A stretch of DNA of 37,655 bases from Planctomycetaceae bacterium. Lineage in GTDB: Bacteria; Planctomycetota; Planctomycetia; Pirellulales; Pirellulaceae. Shown here piece after piece: positions 18,248 through 28,428 of the stretch (positions are counted from its first letter, which is position 1; every line of letters begins with the position of its first letter). Below the pieces are notes generated by a model. That model was not told the origin of the DNA. It worked only from the letters and a program-made list of their open reading frames with translations, and made no database searches. The stretch spans positions 1 to 37,655 of the forward strand of contig PKCN01000059.1 in the NCBI GenBank assembly GCA_002862205.1, written 5' to 3'. Made by a program: the position numbers and the translations under genes.

Positions 18248-19738
18248 TCAGCTCAGGATGCCGTGAATTACCTGTCCAAAGTCCTGCTCAAGCCGCTGGT
18301 GTCCTGTGGCATGAAGCCGATGGGAGTGGAGCCCAAGTTGGTGCAGTAGCGTCGCGTGGACGTCGGTAACGTAGTGAGGGGATTCCACCGCGTGGAAGCC
18401 GATTTCATCGGTGCTGCCATGCGCGATGCCACCTCGAATTCCACCACCCGCCATCCAAACACTGAATCCGTGAGGATGGTGATCTCGACCGTTGGAACTC
18501 TGGGAACCAGGTGTCCGTCCAAACTCAGTCGCAAATACCACTAATGTTTCATCCAGCATCCCGCGTTGTTTCAAATCACGCAAAAGACCAGCCACAGGAC
18601 GATCTACCTGCATTGCCAGTTCTGAATGCTTCGCCTTCAGGTTTGAATGCTGGTCCCAAGCTCCCGCAGCTCCATCACCATGCATGATCTGAATGAAACG
18701 CACTCCACTCTCTGCAAAACGACGCGCGGCCAATAACTGCTCCCCAAATGCACGTGTCTCTTTCTGATCCAATCCATAAAGCCGGCGTGTCGATTCTGTT
18801 TCCTGATCAAATCGGATCACATTGGGCACTGCTGTTTGCATGCGAAATGCAAGTTCATACGATTTGATGCGTGCGTCCAAGGCAGGGTCACCGGGATAGT
18901 CAGTGCTGCTCAGCCGGTTCAGCTTGTTGACTAAACCAAACCCCAGTTGTTGTTCCGCTCGGCTGACGTCGCCTTCCGGCTGGGCGAACTCCAACGGATT
19001 CTTCGGATCGACTTTTAGCTTGACGGCGTCGTAGGCGGGGCCCAGGTAATGCCCATCACTTCGGTCAAAGAAGCGAGGACCCATGCTGATGAATTGGGGA
19101 AGATTTTCGTTGAGAGAACCAAGTCCGTAATTGACCCAAGCACCGATGGTAGGAACCCGTGGGTCCAGCATATGACGGCCGGAGTGGAATTGTACCTGCG
19201 CCCCATGATTGTCATCGGTCGTCCACATCGAGCGAATCACTGCGATGTCATCAATGCACGATCCAATGTGCGGAAACCAGTCGCTGACCTCAATCCCGCT
19301 TTGACCGTATTTTTGAAACCCGACCTGTAACGGATAGAGTTTGTTGCGTTGTTGGCCATTCGCGTCATTTACGACAACGACACGAACTTTATTTAATTTC
19401 TCAGGCGACTGAACACCGGCAAAGGGCGTTTCCGCAATACTCTTTCCGGCATACTTTGTCAGGCTGGGTTTGGGGTCGAAACTTTCCATGTGGCTGACGC
19501 CACCTCGCATGAACAACCAAATGACATTTTTTGCCCGGGGAGCGAAATGCGGTTGCCCATTGGGTGTTGTTGAGTTCCCCGCTTCATTCGCAGCACTTTC
19601 CTTTGCAAGCATCGATTGCAAAGCGATTCCGCCAAGGCCTGCCGCTGATTGCAGAAATGATCTTCGCTGCTGCAGGGCTGCGAAATGTTCGGTTGGCTGC
19701 CTTGTTTTATTCATGGGTTGGTCGGTGGTGGGCGGCAT
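18248..19738 (-). CDS. DUF1501 family exported protein, second copy
   Basis: 496 residues from the ATG at 19738; an internal ATG at 19714 ([11 protein letters not shown]) is an alternative. The leader has a twin-arginine-type motif [19 protein letters not shown]. Family landmarks are [76 protein letters not shown] and [13 protein letters not shown]. It lies 26 bp downstream of the 1102-residue DUF1549/DUF1553 gene and is surely cotranscribed with it. It diverges clearly from the first DUF1501 protein (13294-14691), so the two are not a recent duplication. Confidence 0.92.
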   Translation of the reverse strand: MPPTTDQPMNKTRQPTEHFAALQQRRSFLQSAAGLGGIALQSMLAKESAANEAGNSTTPNGQPHFAPRAKNVIWLFMRGGVSHMESFDPKPSLTKYAGKSIAETPFAGVQSPEKLNKVRVVVVNDANGQQRNKLYPLQVGFQKYGQSGIEVSDWFPHIGSCIDDIAVIRSMWTTDDNHGAQVQFHSGRHMLDPRVPTIGAWVNYGLGSLNENLPQFISMGPRFFDRSDGHYLGPAYDAVKLKVDPKNPLEFAQPEGDVSRAEQQLGFGLVNKLNRLSSTDYPGDPALDARIKSYELAFRMQTAVPNVIRFDQETESTRRLYGLDQKETRAFGEQLLAARRFAESGVRFIQIMHGDGAAGAWDQHSNLKAKHSELAMQVDRPVAGLLRDLKQRGMLDETLVVFATEFGRTPGSQSSNGRDHHPHGFSVWMAGGGIRGGIAHGSTDEIGFHAVESPHYVTDVHATLLHQLGLHSHRLHATGHQRLEQDFGQVIHGILS

Positions 19739-19764
19739 CCGCCGGGGTGTCCGCGTTCGACACG

Positions 19765-22700
19765 CTAGCGGATGGTAATGAAGTCGTTGTGATTCAGAAT
19801 GGTTTGCACAAATCGTGATCGGATCTGCTCGGCGTCGGTAACTTCTTTAAGCATCTTCATTTGTTCAAAGTAACGCTGGCATTCTTCGTTTTCAATTGCT
19901 GAGGGTGGGCGTGCCAGAATCAACATGAATGTTGCATCAATGAAAGCACTTGTCTGGCTTGATTTGATTCTGTGGGAGATTTGCTTTGAGATTCGATCCG
20001 ACATTTCAATGGACAGTCGGCTGTTGGATAGTGCCAGGGCCTGTTGCGGAACAATGCTTTCGGATCGGCGGTAACATTGCAGAATGTCGGCGTTGTCAAA
20101 CATTTCAAGGAAACTGTTTTTCTGGTCACGTGAATGTTGGAAATAGAGGCTGCGGCGTCGTGCGTCCGGACCTGGGCTGACCGAAGGACCCCCCATCATG
20201 GGATTCAGTTCGCCTGCCAGCGTGAGCAGGCTGTCTCGGACGACTTGCGATTCCATTCGACGTGAATTCATTCTCCAGAAAAATCGGTTGGTGGGATCCT
20301 TGGCCAGAGTTGACGGGTGAGCCGTGGTAGTGGAAGCACTCAAAGCGTAGGTGTCTGAGGAAACAATCAATCGGTGCAGGTGGCGAAAACTCCATCCTGA
20401 CTTGATGAATTCCACGGCCAGCATGTCCAGCAAGTCCCTGTGCAGCGGTTCGCGTGCCCGAAGGCCAAAGTCGAAAGTTGAATCCACCAGAGGTTCGCCA
20501 AAGTGCCTCAGCCAGACATGGTTCACCGCAACTCTTGCGGTAAGTGGATTCTGACTGGATGTGATCCACTTTGCCAACGCGTATCGGCGGCCCGTGCTGA
20601 AGGTCGAATAGGTCGCGGGATATTCGGCTTGATTGTCTGCGGGCGATTCAAGTGCTTTTAGCGATCCCTTGATCGGAGTGTAACGTGCAGGATTGTTTTT
20701 GAGTTGAGCCAATTCTGTTTCGGCCTGTCGTGTTTTCTTCTTGATGGTGGCAAGCAGTTTTGCATTCGCGGCTGACTTCGCGGCGTCGTGTTTCAGTACT
20801 GCAATTTTCCACTCTGCCTGCCGTTCCCCTGCAAGATTTGCCAGCCTTTCTGCTTCGGCTGTAGTTGCTGGTTGCCGTTGATCTGCCTGAACAGATTTCA
20901 GCATTGCGACAAGCATTTTCTGATTGGCGAGTTCAGCGTCGTGTTCGGCATCCGCGATCTGGACGGCTTGCTCTGCTTCATCAACCGTGACGACTTGTTG
21001 GTTGTTTGCCTGTTTCAGATCCGTGTCATGAGTGAGGTTTTTGATTTGGATCGAATTGAAGTCGACGGTCGCGTCAAACCCAGAGAGGCTGATGTACCCC
21101 TCGCGTCGATTTGGATATCGGTAGGCGGCCATGAATTTGTCATCAAGCCACACGTTAACGAGTGTTCCGCGTATCGCAAATCGAAGTTCATGTGCTTGGC
21201 CTACCATGACAGGGAATGTTTTTCGGCCCTCAGAAGGATACGAGGATTGCGAGTTGCGCTCGAAAGCCACTTGGACTTTCGGTGCCGGGGCATGGGCGCT
21301 GGTGTAGACGTAATTTGAGTATCCCGATTTGTCGGATTGATCGAAGCGGATGGTGACTGATTTGTAAGTGCTTCCGCCAGTTGTTGTGTAGTTGCAACGT
21401 AAATCGAAATCACGTGGTGGGTTGATCAGCAATCGCGCTGTTTGCGATTCCCGCGTTGATTTGGTTTGGCTCAATGTTCCTTTTCGGTGTTTCCAGCCAT
21501 CTCCACTCAAACGCCATTTCTGAGGATCAAGTGTTGAGAAGTCATCACGGAATTCGAAAGGCTCAAGATCCTGGATTGAACTGGACGGTCGTTTTGCTGC
21601 CAGAGTATCACGCGTTTGACGGGCCTCGCTGCGTCGATCGTCACTGAGTTTGATCCGGGAGTTTGCTTTCGCCAAGTGAGTTTCCAGGACATGGATTCTC
21701 ATGCCGGGTGAGTGCGCAGATCGCGGGAGTTTGATCGGTTTGATTTCTTGCGCGAAGTCGGCCAGTATCGCTGGTACTCCAGGGGCAATCGGTGCGGTCC
21801 TGTCTGGTGACTTCGGGTCACCTCTTTCATGAAGGTAGGTGATTTTGTTGATGTTGTCATCGAAAACTCGAGGTAAGCCAGCTTTGTCAAAGTCAATTTC
21901 TCCCGGAACAGCATCCAGCCTGACTTGGTGGGGCTCGAAAATCGCTCGAAGACGGTAGTAATCGAGTTGGGTGATGGGATCGTATTTGTGATCATGGCAT
22001 TTCGCACAATTCATGGTGAGGCCGAGAAATGCTTTGCTGGTGTGTTCGATGGTGCTGTCGAGCCATGTGGTGCGGTTGAACAGATAATAGTTTCGAGCGA
22101 GAAAACCTGTCCCAGTAATTGACTCGATGTTGGCAGGTGCGGCCTCGTCACCCGCCAGCATCTCCACGATCATGCGGTCATAGCCCTTGTCTTTATTGAG
22201 CGAGTTGATGATCCAGTCTCGCCAGTGCCAAATATGTTTTTGGCTGTTGCGTAGTTGCTTTCCCAAACCGTACCAATCGCTGTATCTCCAAATGTCCATC
22301 CAATGACGCGCCCACCTTTCACCGTGTTGTGGACTTGTTAACAGTTCATCGATGATTTCCGTTGCAGGACGTTGGTCATCCAGTTGTGCCTGAGTTGGTG
22401 GTAGACCAATCAGATCGAGGTAAAGTCGGCGAATCAGCGTTGGCTTGGCTGCAGCCATCACGGTCTGGATCTTTTCTGTGCCTCTTTTTCGAGACAGCAG
22501 TGCATCGATGGGGTTATCTGGCTCAGTGATTTGCGAGGTGGCATCCGATGGATTGGATCGAGGCCCGGTAATCGTGAGCTTTTGAAATGCCCAATGGTCA
22601 GTGGGCTGTGGGGGAACTGCCTCGGGTGGAGCGTTGCAGCCCTCGCGGATCCAAGTTTCGATCAGTTTGACTTGGTCTGGTTTCAACGGAGAGCCTTCAC

Positions 22701-23073
22701 CGTGGGGCGGCATTTGATCCCCATCTCGACTCGTGATTCTTTGCAGTAGCAAGCTGTCATCGGGATGGCCCGAGCGTACGACCGGCCCGCTGTCACCGCC
22801 GGACAGCATCAACTCCACCGTCTCAAGTCGGAGTTGCGATTCCTGCTTTAACGTTCCATGACACGAATAACATTTCTCAGCGATAAGTGGTTTGATCTGC
22901 GACAAGTAGTTGACGGGCACAGGGATCGTGCCACTTTTGTCAGGCTGCTCTGAGTGAACACCGGTAATCCCAAACCAACAGAGTGTGGCAGCGATACAGT
23001 ACGAGAGGGGGCGGGGTCGGTTCACGTTGGCAATTACCAAAAAGGTGGGATCAATCCATCTTAGCCTATTCAA
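19765..23073 (-). CDS. DUF1549/DUF1553 exported heme-binding protein with inserted ConA-like domain and coiled coil
   Basis: 1102 residues from a TTG at 23073 (AGGA just upstream). A GTG at 23025 starting [17 protein letters not shown] gives a more usual signal peptide. The first heme motif is CYSCH (about 68-72). DUF1549 follows ([36 protein letters not shown]) with a second CxxCH ([21 protein letters not shown]). Between about 515 and 690 is an inserted beta-sandwich ([36 protein letters not shown]) resembling DUF1080/ConA-like glycan-binding domains. About 100 residues of alanine-rich coiled coil follow, then DUF1553 ([35 protein letters not shown]). The insert makes it longer than the plus-strand paralogue. 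Carbohydrate targeting is inference. Confidence 0.9.
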   Translation of the reverse strand: MNRLRWIDPTFLVIANVNRPRPLSYCIAATLCWFGITGVHSEQPDKSGTIPVPVNYLSQIKPLIAEKCYSCHGTLKQESQLRLETVELMLSGGDSGPVVRSGHPDDSLLLQRITSRDGDQMPPHGEGSPLKPDQVKLIETWIREGCNAPPEAVPPQPTDHWAFQKLTITGPRSNPSDATSQITEPDNPIDALLSRKRGTEKIQTVMAAAKPTLIRRLYLDLIGLPPTQAQLDDQRPATEIIDELLTSPQHGERWARHWMDIWRYSDWYGLGKQLRNSQKHIWHWRDWIINSLNKDKGYDRMIVEMLAGDEAAPANIESITGTGFLARNYYLFNRTTWLDSTIEHTSKAFLGLTMNCAKCHDHKYDPITQLDYYRLRAIFEPHQVRLDAVPGEIDFDKAGLPRVFDDNINKITYLHERGDPKSPDRTAPIAPGVPAILADFAQEIKPIKLPRSAHSPGMRIHVLETHLAKANSRIKLSDDRRSEARQTRDTLAAKRPSSSIQDLEPFEFRDDFSTLDPQKWRLSGDGWKHRKGTLSQTKSTRESQTARLLINPPRDFDLRCNYTTTGGSTYKSVTIRFDQSDKSGYSNYVYTSAHAPAPKVQVAFERNSQSSYPSEGRKTFPVMVGQAHELRFAIRGTLVNVWLDDKFMAAYRYPNRREGYISLSGFDATVDFNSIQIKNLTHDTDLKQANNQQVVTVDEAEQAVQIADAEHDAELANQKMLVAMLKSVQADQRQPATTAEAERLANLAGERQAEWKIAVLKHDAAKSAANAKLLATIKKKTRQAETELAQLKNNPARYTPIKGSLKALESPADNQAEYPATYSTFSTGRRYALAKWITSSQNPLTARVAVNHVWLRHFGEPLVDSTFDFGLRAREPLHRDLLDMLAVEFIKSGWSFRHLHRLIVSSDTYALSASTTTAHPSTLAKDPTNRFFWRMNSRRMESQVVRDSLLTLAGELNPMMGGPSVSPGPDARRRSLYFQHSRDQKNSFLEMFDNADILQCYRRSESIVPQQALALSNSRLSIEMSDRISKQISHRIKSSQTSAFIDATFMLILARPPSAIENEECQRYFEQMKMLKEVTDAEQIRSRFVQTILNHNDFITIR

Positions 23074-23162
23074 TGCTTCCTGGAGGCTCTTTCAGGGTTT
23101 TGGTTTTTCGGTTGTCTGATGTTCGAGCGGATTTGTAGGGTAACGGGAGGCTTTCAGGTGGG

Positions 23163-23191
23163 GAATCTGCTTTTCGGCAGCAGATTCTTTT
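23163..23191. other. Perfect 9-bp hairpin followed by a T run on the plus strand
   Basis: GAATCTGCT (23163-23171) and AGCAGATTC (23179-23187) form a perfect 9-bp stem around a 7-base loop, followed on the plus strand by TTTT. It looks like an intrinsic terminator in the plus direction, but no plus-strand gene ends here. In the minus direction, in which both flanking genes run, no T run follows. It lies between the cupin stop (23279) and the start of the DUF1549/DUF1553 gene (23073). It could act as an RNA hairpin, a partial terminator, or a guard against antisense transcription. Confidence 0.45.
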
Positions 23192-23278
23192 ACGTGGCAA
23201 AGTGGCGGTGCTAGGGGAGGGTTCCCGAGCCCGAGGATCTGCCAATGCGCTGCAACTGTTTGTCGTTGATTCTGTCCG

Positions 23279-23632
23279 TCAACCGGGTGGGCCATTGTTC
23301 TTCATCAGGGCTGCATAATCTTCCCGGACGGGACTGAACGCGTCGAGGACGACAGCGGGACCATCCATGGCCATTGCCTTGTGGGGCACGTTAGCGGGAA
23401 TGAAAAACATTGCCCCCGGTGCCAAGGTTTGGGTTTCATCGCCAATCGTGAGCTGCAATTTACCCTTCAGTAAAATCCCGCCCTGCTCATGGGGGTGGTC
23501 GTGGAGTGGGATTTCAGCACCGGCATCCATTTCCAAGTATGAGAGCATGAGCTTCTCACCGTGCGGGGTTCTCAGGCGGCAGCCTGGACAAATCTCAGTG
23601 GCAGTCATGGATTTGATATCGATGAACGGCAT
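23279..23632 (-). CDS. Small single-domain cupin protein
   Basis: 117 residues from the ATG at 23632, chosen because AGGAG lies 6 nt upstream; the frame stays open to 23770 but that extension looks non-coding. It is a single cupin barrel: motif 1 is IPLHDHPHEQGGILLKGKLQL (His44, His46, His48/Gln50 as likely metal ligands), motif 2 is APGAMFFIPANVPHKAMA (His84). An unusual CPGC pair sits at 15-18. Such small cupins bind a metal and may be sugar isomerases, dioxygenases or sensors; nothing here decides which. It is on the same strand as, and about 200 bp ahead of, the DUF1549/DUF1553 gene. Confidence 0.85.
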   Translation of the reverse strand: MPFIDIKSMTATEICPGCRLRTPHGEKLMLSYLEMDAGAEIPLHDHPHEQGGILLKGKLQLTIGDETQTLAPGAMFFIPANVPHKAMAMDGPAVVLDAFSPVREDYAALMKNNGPPG

Positions 23633-23822
23633 GGTTTCTCCTGCACGAGGTTTGGCCACCGATGAGGGAATAAGGGGGGCTTGGGGCGTGGTCGTAAGTG
23701 AAGGTTTTGATTCTGTTTTCTGGTAGCGTGATGGTTGACATTTCTGGGGTGTTTCGCGGTTCACGCTCAAGTTCGTTAGAATAACAGAAGTTACGTATCG
23801 CGATGCTGTCTGTTAGTGGTGG

Positions 23823-23846
23823 GTCATGAGGTCATGAGGTCATGAG
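23823..23846. repeat. Three perfect copies of GTCATGAG
   Basis: Units at 23823-23830, 23831-23838 and 23839-23846 are identical 8-mers ending 45 bp before the ATG at 23891, within the 258-bp space between the divergent cupin and DUF1592-type genes. Nothing else is recognisable in that space. Confidence 0.9.
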
Positions 23847-23890
23847 ATCATTGGCTTCGGCTTGGTTGTTGTTCATGTGTCGTTGATACG

Positions 23891-26572
23891 ATGGGTTTGG
23901 GAATCAAAGCTGTGAGGATTGTGCTCATTAATCGTCTGTTTCTTGCTGTCGTCATCACAGCAGTGTTCGCTGTTCAGGTACCAATGCGTCTAAAGGCACA
24001 GAAGGGTGTGGGGCGAACGGATGTGGGTTTAACGAAAGGCCTTGAGGTTCTTTACGATTTTCGCCGTGTTCGTGGTAATCAGATTCTGGACCGATCTGGC
24101 AAAGAGCCTCCGTTGGATCTGCAAATTGATGACATGGAGCAGGTGGAACTGCGAGAGGGAGTGTTGGCGATTCGCGGTGCCGCGAAGATCATAAGTAAGA
24201 GGACGGGGAAACGCCTTGTCAGGGCGATCCAGCAAGCGGGCGCACTCACTGTCGAGGTTTGGGTGCGACCACATAACCTGCAGCAGGTTGGTCCAGCTCG
24301 AATTGTCACGTTGTCGAAAGATTCAGGGGCACGGAATTTTACTCTCGGGCAGGAAGGTGCCAGTATCCAAGTCAGGTTGCGGACATCAAAGACTTCCAAT
24401 AACGGAATTCCGGCGGTGACGGCAAAAAGTGGTAGTCTCAAAAAAGCGTTGACTCATGTTGTGTACACCCGTGGCCGCAGTGGTAAAGCCAGTGTCTATA
24501 TCAATGGTCAGCTCAACCAGCAGCAGCAAATGGCAGGGGATTTTAGCGGCTGGAATGAAAAGTATCGTTTGGCATTGGGGAATGAATTGTCAGGCGATCG
24601 TCCGTGGTTGGGTGATTTGCATCTGGTTGCTGTCTACAGTCGCCAGTGGGGAGCCGTTGATGTGACGGCTCGATATGCACAGGGGGTGGCTGACGGGTTG
24701 GCCGGTTTGAAGGCAGCTACTGTCGATAGGCGTCCGGATTTCTTTGAAACAAAAGTCGCTCCCATTTTTTCGAATCATTGCCTTGAGTGTCATGATTCGG
24801 CATCCAATGAAGGAGGGCTTGATCTTTCCCGGAGGGAAGCTGCTCTACGGGGTGGCGAGTCGGGTCAGGCAATCATCGCTGGTGATGGGGTTGGTAGCCC
24901 ACTGTGGCTGTCGGTTGAGGCCAATGAAATGCCACACGATCGGCCCTCGTTGACCACGCAACAGAAGCAGGTATTGAAGAAATGGATTAATGACGGTGCT
25001 GTATGGAGCGTTGATTTTGTGGACCCTGCGATCTATCGGCATGTTCGCCAGACGGAAAATTGGGTTCAACGCTTGACCATTCCGGAGTACGTGACCACCG
25101 TCGAGCAGATCTTCGGCGTGGATGTGGCGGAAGAGGCAGCAAAGAGTTTGCCCCAGGATCAAAGAGCGGATGGTTTTCGTAATACGGCCTACAATCTGAA
25201 TGTCGATCTGGAGCACGTGGAGGCGTACGCTCGCATGGCTGCTCAGGTCGTTGATCAGGTTGATGTCCGAGGATTTGCGCGTCGTTTCAGCAAGAGCAGA
25301 AAGCTGACGGACAATAATATGCGTCCCCTGATTGCCAATCTTGGCAAGCGAGTCTTGCGTGCACCGTTGACCGAGCAGGAGATCGCGTTGTACCGCGGAA
25401 TCTCGACGACGGTGGCGAGTGCGGGTGGAGGTTTTGATGAGGCGGTGGGCATGATGCTTGAGGCGATGCTGCAATCACCAAGGTTCCTGTATCGAATTGA
25501 AAATCAGGTGGGTGATGGGTCGCGTTGGCCAGTAAGTGATTATGAACTCGCGTCGCGTGTCAGTTTTATTGTTTGTGGATCGCCCCCCGACGAACTGTTA
25601 TTGAAGGCTGCTGAGGATGGCTTGTTAAGCGATCCAGAGCAGTTGCGTGAGCAAGTAACGCGTTTGCTCAAAAGCGAAAAGGCCCGTGCGCAATCCAAAC
25701 AGTTTATCGTTCAATGGCTGAATCTAGATCGGCTTGGTAACCTGAGTCCTGACAGGAAACGTTTTCCAGCCTGGAGGGATTCGCTTGCCAAGGATATGCG
25801 TCAGGAGACGATCGATTTTTTCATGCACCTGGTTTGGGAACAGAAACGCCCTTTGGCTGAACTGCTCAACGCACAGTTCGCGTACCTGACACCACAGTTG
25901 GCAAAACATTATGGACTCTCGCCAATTGGTCCGGGATCGCAACGATATGATCTTGCGAAAATACCTTCCCGAGGTGGTTTGCTGACGCAAGCAAGCGTTT
26001 TGACGATTGGTGGGGATGATGCCTCGATGGTGGCACGTGGGTTGTTTGTCCTGAGTGATCTGCTTTTCAGTGAAGTGGGTGATCCACCGCCGGGGCTGGA
26101 TACGAATCCTGTTCCGACCAGTCCCGGGAACACACATCGAGCCATTGCGATGGTGCGTGTTCAAAGCGAGTCGTGTGGTGGATGTCATGCCCGATTTGAA
26201 CCATTGGCCTTTGGCTTGGAATGCTATGACGGGATCGGTGTTTTTCAGACCGTAGATGAGCATGGAAATCAATTGCAGCAGGATGGGGAAATTCTTTTTC
26301 CTGGCGATGCGAAACCAATTGCCTATCAGACATCAGCTGAAATGATGGACTTGCTTGCCAATAGTGATCGAGTCAAGCAGTGCTTGACCCGTAAAGTGAG
26401 TCAGTTCTTGCTGGGACGCCCTCTCGATCTGACGGATGCAGCCAGCTTGCGAGGTATCCATCAAATATCACAACAGAATGGCGGTACATATCAGAGTTTG
26501 ATCATGGCAATCGTACTGAGTGACCGTGTTCTTACTACTCAAACTCAAACTGAAACTGAACTGGTCCCGTGA
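23891..26572 (+). CDS. LamG-PSCyt1-DUF1587/1595/1592/1588/1585 exported heme-binding protein
   Basis: 893 residues. An N-terminal signal anchor (VLINRLFLAVVITAVFAVQV) is followed by a LamG/ConA-like domain at about 50-265 (LTVEVWVRPHNLQQVG, LTHVVYTRGRSGKASVYINGQ). A cytochrome-type domain has CLECH at 297-301. The planctomycete multi-domain array follows: DUF1587 (TVEQIFGVDVAEEAAK), DUF1595 (FARRFSKSRKLTDNN), DUF1592 (MLEAMLQSPRFLYRIE, YELASRVSFIVCGSPPDELL), DUF1588 (GLLTQASVLTIGGDDAS) with a second heme motif CGGCH at about 761, and DUF1585 at the end. This architecture is normally followed by a DUF1552 gene, as here. Location outside the membrane is implied by the heme motifs; the reaction is unknown. 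Confidence 0.9.
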   Translation: MGLGIKAVRIVLINRLFLAVVITAVFAVQVPMRLKAQKGVGRTDVGLTKGLEVLYDFRRVRGNQILDRSGKEPPLDLQIDDMEQVELREGVLAIRGAAKIISKRTGKRLVRAIQQAGALTVEVWVRPHNLQQVGPARIVTLSKDSGARNFTLGQEGASIQVRLRTSKTSNNGIPAVTAKSGSLKKALTHVVYTRGRSGKASVYINGQLNQQQQMAGDFSGWNEKYRLALGNELSGDRPWLGDLHLVAVYSRQWGAVDVTARYAQGVADGLAGLKAATVDRRPDFFETKVAPIFSNHCLECHDSASNEGGLDLSRREAALRGGESGQAIIAGDGVGSPLWLSVEANEMPHDRPSLTTQQKQVLKKWINDGAVWSVDFVDPAIYRHVRQTENWVQRLTIPEYVTTVEQIFGVDVAEEAAKSLPQDQRADGFRNTAYNLNVDLEHVEAYARMAAQVVDQVDVRGFARRFSKSRKLTDNNMRPLIANLGKRVLRAPLTEQEIALYRGISTTVASAGGGFDEAVGMMLEAMLQSPRFLYRIENQVGDGSRWPVSDYELASRVSFIVCGSPPDELLLKAAEDGLLSDPEQLREQVTRLLKSEKARAQSKQFIVQWLNLDRLGNLSPDRKRFPAWRDSLAKDMRQETIDFFMHLVWEQKRPLAELLNAQFAYLTPQLAKHYGLSPIGPGSQRYDLAKIPSRGGLLTQASVLTIGGDDASMVARGLFVLSDLLFSEVGDPPPGLDTNPVPTSPGNTHRAIAMVRVQSESCGGCHARFEPLAFGLECYDGIGVFQTVDEHGNQLQQDGEILFPGDAKPIAYQTSAEMMDLLANSDRVKQCLTRKVSQFLLGRPLDLTDAASLRGIHQISQQNGGTYQSLIMAIVLSDRVLTTQTQTETELVP

Positions 26573-26719
26573 GAACAGCTTCGTTCATGATTCCATTTGG
26601 GCACCCGGTAGAGATTTCGTTACACTGCAGTTTCGATAGCGATTTTACTGAAGTGAATTTGCGTCTGAAGCGCGGCGGCTCTGGTGCTCGATCCGGTTTT
26701 CTCCATCTCTGATTTTCCA

Positions 26720-28183
26720 ATGCAACAGACTCACATGCCCCGTCGAACCATGCCCCGTCGAACCATGCCCCGTCGAACCATGCCCCGTCGAACCATGCTC
26801 TGCGGAGCAGGAAGTGTTTTGATTGGTTTGCCACTTTTGGAGGAAATGATTCAGCCCGCTGCTGCGGCAAATGAATCTCAGATTCCGACACGTGCATTCA
26901 ATGTGTTTTTTGGTTTGGGGATTCCTGCCCCGTTGCAAACCGAGGGGTTTGACGGCGTGCTTGAGCCGCTTCAACCGCTGAGCGAAAAACTACTGATCAT
27001 GCGCAATGTCGATCAGGTGCGTTGTGACGAATCAGGCATCAATGCACACTTTGATGGTGCCAGTGGGGCATTTACCGCTACTCCGCCCGATGGAGAAGCG
27101 AAGGCCGGTGGAGCATCCATTGATCAAGTGATTCGCAAGCGTTGCCATCCAGACGGGATGCCGCGGGGAATGGTCCCGACATTGATTGGTGGAACTTTTT
27201 TCCGACGCAGTCGTGTCAGTCGCTATGTGCATAGCTACAACGTGGATGGAACGGTGGCGGCGACGATTCAGGAGCGACCGCGCGACCTGTTCAATCGTGT
27301 CTTCGGTGTGATCCGGGGAACGGGAGATTCTGCTGATGCAAGGAAGCAGCGATTGCGGCGAAGTGTGCTTGATTCAGTGGTGGAGCAGTATCGCTATTAT
27401 TCGGGTCGCAAATCACCCTTGGGAAGCGTATCAAGAGGTCGTGTTGCGGATCATCTGGAGCGGATTCGGGAATTCGAGCAGCGCGCCTTTGAAATGAAGG
27501 AAACTGATGCGAATTCACCGCCAATGCCGCCAAAGTCCAGGCTCGCTCACGGTGGACGTGCTGACCCGGGTGGAGAGGGGATCGACATGAAGATCGATGA
27601 CCTTGTGAATGAGTGGCGTTTGATGGCGGACTTATACGCTTTGGCGATCGAATTGGATCGTGCCAGATTCGGATCGATCACGTTTTTAGCCGCAGGCGAA
27701 CGATTGCGTGTCACCGGGGACTATCGTTACAACGGCAAACAGGTCTATGCATTTGATGATGCGAGGGAGTTGAATAAAAGTGGTTCAGGTGGATGTAGCC
27801 ATGAGTGGTGGCATCGATTCAATCCCGGGAAAGCGAATGAGCAATTGCGAGCTCATGCGCATATGAAAATGCGGGAAGTTGCGTACTTTCTCGGTCGGCT
27901 TGATCGCGTTCAGGAGGCCAATGGGAAATCGATTCTCGAGAATTCATGCGTCACCATTTCCACCGAATCAGGCGATGGACGACATGCAGACGTGAAACGT
28001 GAATTATCTGGGGTCTTTCACGCGATTTCTGGTGCCAATGGCCGTTTCAAAACGGGCGAGATCCTCGATGTCGGAAAAGAGGGTATCGATGTCTATAATA
28101 CGATGCTTGAGGCCTATCAGACGCGCGAGCGTCTGGGACCCGATGATCGCGAGTACAGTCGGGTAGATGGCATCCTTGCCTGA
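26720..28183 (+). CDS. DUF1552 family exported protein with repeated start region
   Basis: 487 residues from the ATG at 26720; the true start is ambiguous. A GTG at 26684 extends it, and four further in-frame ATGs occur in a 15-bp repeat at 26735-26794, none with a clear ribosome site. The ordinary family N-terminus is a short twin-arginine leader; here the last repeat joins it (MPRRTMLCGAGSVLIGLPLLE). The rest is typical DUF1552: KLLIMRNVDQVRCDESGINAH, GGASIDQVIRKRC, GSITFLAAGERLRVTGDYR, SGGCSHEWWHRFNPGKANEQL, CVTISTESGDGRHAD. It is the usual partner of the DUF1592-type protein 147 bp upstream. Its function is unknown; the Tat-like leader suggests export. Confidence 0.88.
   Translation: MQQTHMPRRTMPRRTMPRRTMPRRTMLCGAGSVLIGLPLLEEMIQPAAAANESQIPTRAFNVFFGLGIPAPLQTEGFDGVLEPLQPLSEKLLIMRNVDQVRCDESGINAHFDGASGAFTATPPDGEAKAGGASIDQVIRKRCHPDGMPRGMVPTLIGGTFFRRSRVSRYVHSYNVDGTVAATIQERPRDLFNRVFGVIRGTGDSADARKQRLRRSVLDSVVEQYRYYSGRKSPLGSVSRGRVADHLERIREFEQRAFEMKETDANSPPMPPKSRLAHGGRADPGGEGIDMKIDDLVNEWRLMADLYALAIELDRARFGSITFLAAGERLRVTGDYRYNGKQVYAFDDARELNKSGSGGCSHEWWHRFNPGKANEQLRAHAHMKMREVAYFLGRLDRVQEANGKSILENSCVTISTESGDGRHADVKRELSGVFHAISGANGRFKTGEILDVGKEGIDVYNTMLEAYQTRERLGPDDREYSRVDGILA
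26735..26794. repeat. Four perfect in-frame 15-bp repeats, each encoding MPRRT
   Basis: The unit ATGCCCCGTCGAACC occurs at 26735-26749, 26750-26764, 26765-26779 and 26780-26794, followed by ATGCTCTGC. Each unit supplies an ATG and an Arg-Arg pair in the reading frame of the DUF1552 gene, at its Tat-like leader. Confidence 0.97.
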
Positions 28184-28428
28184 TTGTCAACGCAGATGTT
28201 CTGGGTTGCTGTGCCAACGGAGGACCCTTACACGCAGATTACCGCTCTCGGGTTGAGCCCGCACGAGCATGTCCATAGGAACAGTCAAGGTTTGCAGTGC
28301 AGTTTTGGAAAGCTTGTGACGGATGACTCTTCCTGGCTCGGCGCAACGCTCAGGTCCTCCCCACCCTCAGTGCAATGATCTTCCCGTTTCTATTGAGTTT
28401 AAATCCTTTTTCGTTTTGAAGCATACGC

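Noticed and set aside
13294-19738. The two DUF1501 genes as a recent duplication
   Set aside because: The proteins share only family landmarks, with different leaders and spacing between motifs, so they are old paralogues.
23633-23770. N-terminal extension of the cupin
   Set aside because: The added residues are basic and low in complexity, and the AGGAG site belongs to the ATG at 23632.
26535-26974. Minus-strand frames with repeating GAWFD or STGHG units
   Set aside because: They are antisense readings of the 15-bp MPRRT repeat and have no other coding features.
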